NCBI GenBank assembly: GCA_007119005.1
Contig: SKQM01000030.1
Coordinates: 1-6,317 of the forward strand
Direction of reading: 5' to 3'
Length of the DNA: 6,317 bases
Source of the DNA: Thioalkalivibrio sp.
Lineage (GTDB): Bacteria > Pseudomonadota > Gammaproteobacteria > Ectothiorhodospirales > Ectothiorhodospiraceae
Under the pieces are notes generated by a model. That model was not told the origin of the DNA and did not search any database. It saw only the letters and a program-made list of their open reading frames with translations. Positions 6,283-6,317 of this stretch are shown here, piece by piece (the first letter of the stretch is position 1; each line of letters opens with the position of its first letter). The position numbers and the translations under genes were made by a program.

Positions 6283-6317
6283 AGCTGACTGCCCAGGCAC
6301 GCGGCCACCACAACAGA

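Noticed and set aside
1..6317. A new defence, mobile-element or biosynthetic system
   Set aside because: No nuclease, helicase, transposase, integrase, toxin-antitoxin pair, CRISPR repeats or biosynthetic cluster genes are seen; most genes belong to ordinary chromosomal families.

Overview
This is a GC-rich chromosomal segment, probably from a gammaproteobacterium of the Chromatiales/Ectothiorhodospiraceae kind. That placement rests on base composition, on polyphosphate enzymes that align well with the Enterobacteria/Pseudomonas type, and on an intergenic repeat of a style common in GC-rich proteobacteria. The taxonomic guess is loose. Six protein genes are supported. There is no rRNA, tRNA, CRISPR array, insertion sequence or phage gene.

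Layout. Positions 1-1740 (+) hold a 5'-truncated polyphosphate kinase (ppk1). Convergent to it, across a 63-nt gap with a GC-rich hairpin, is exopolyphosphatase ppx (3312-1804, -). These two make and degrade inorganic polyphosphate. A 217-nt divergent intergenic region with two small inverted repeats separates ppx from a class II glutamine amidotransferase of the EgtC type (3530-4312, +), which resembles the ergothioneine-pathway enzyme. No egtB or egtD lies in view. It converges with an unrecognised, single-span membrane-anchored protein (5011-4325, -); only 12 nt separate the two stop codons.

That membrane protein is divergent, across 59 nt, from a secreted Sel1-repeat protein (5071-5928, +). 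A 156-nt intergenic stretch follows and carries an imperfect palindromic repeat. Last comes a 65-residue two-span membrane protein of the PLDc_N type (6085-6282, +). The final 35 nt hold nothing recognisable.

Functionally the only clear module is the polyP synthesis/degradation pair. The other genes look like housekeeping or envelope genes in single-gene transcription units that alternate in direction. I do not see evidence for a new defence, mobile or biosynthetic system. The most useful leads are the uncharacterised membrane protein next to the Sel1 gene and the intergenic repeat.
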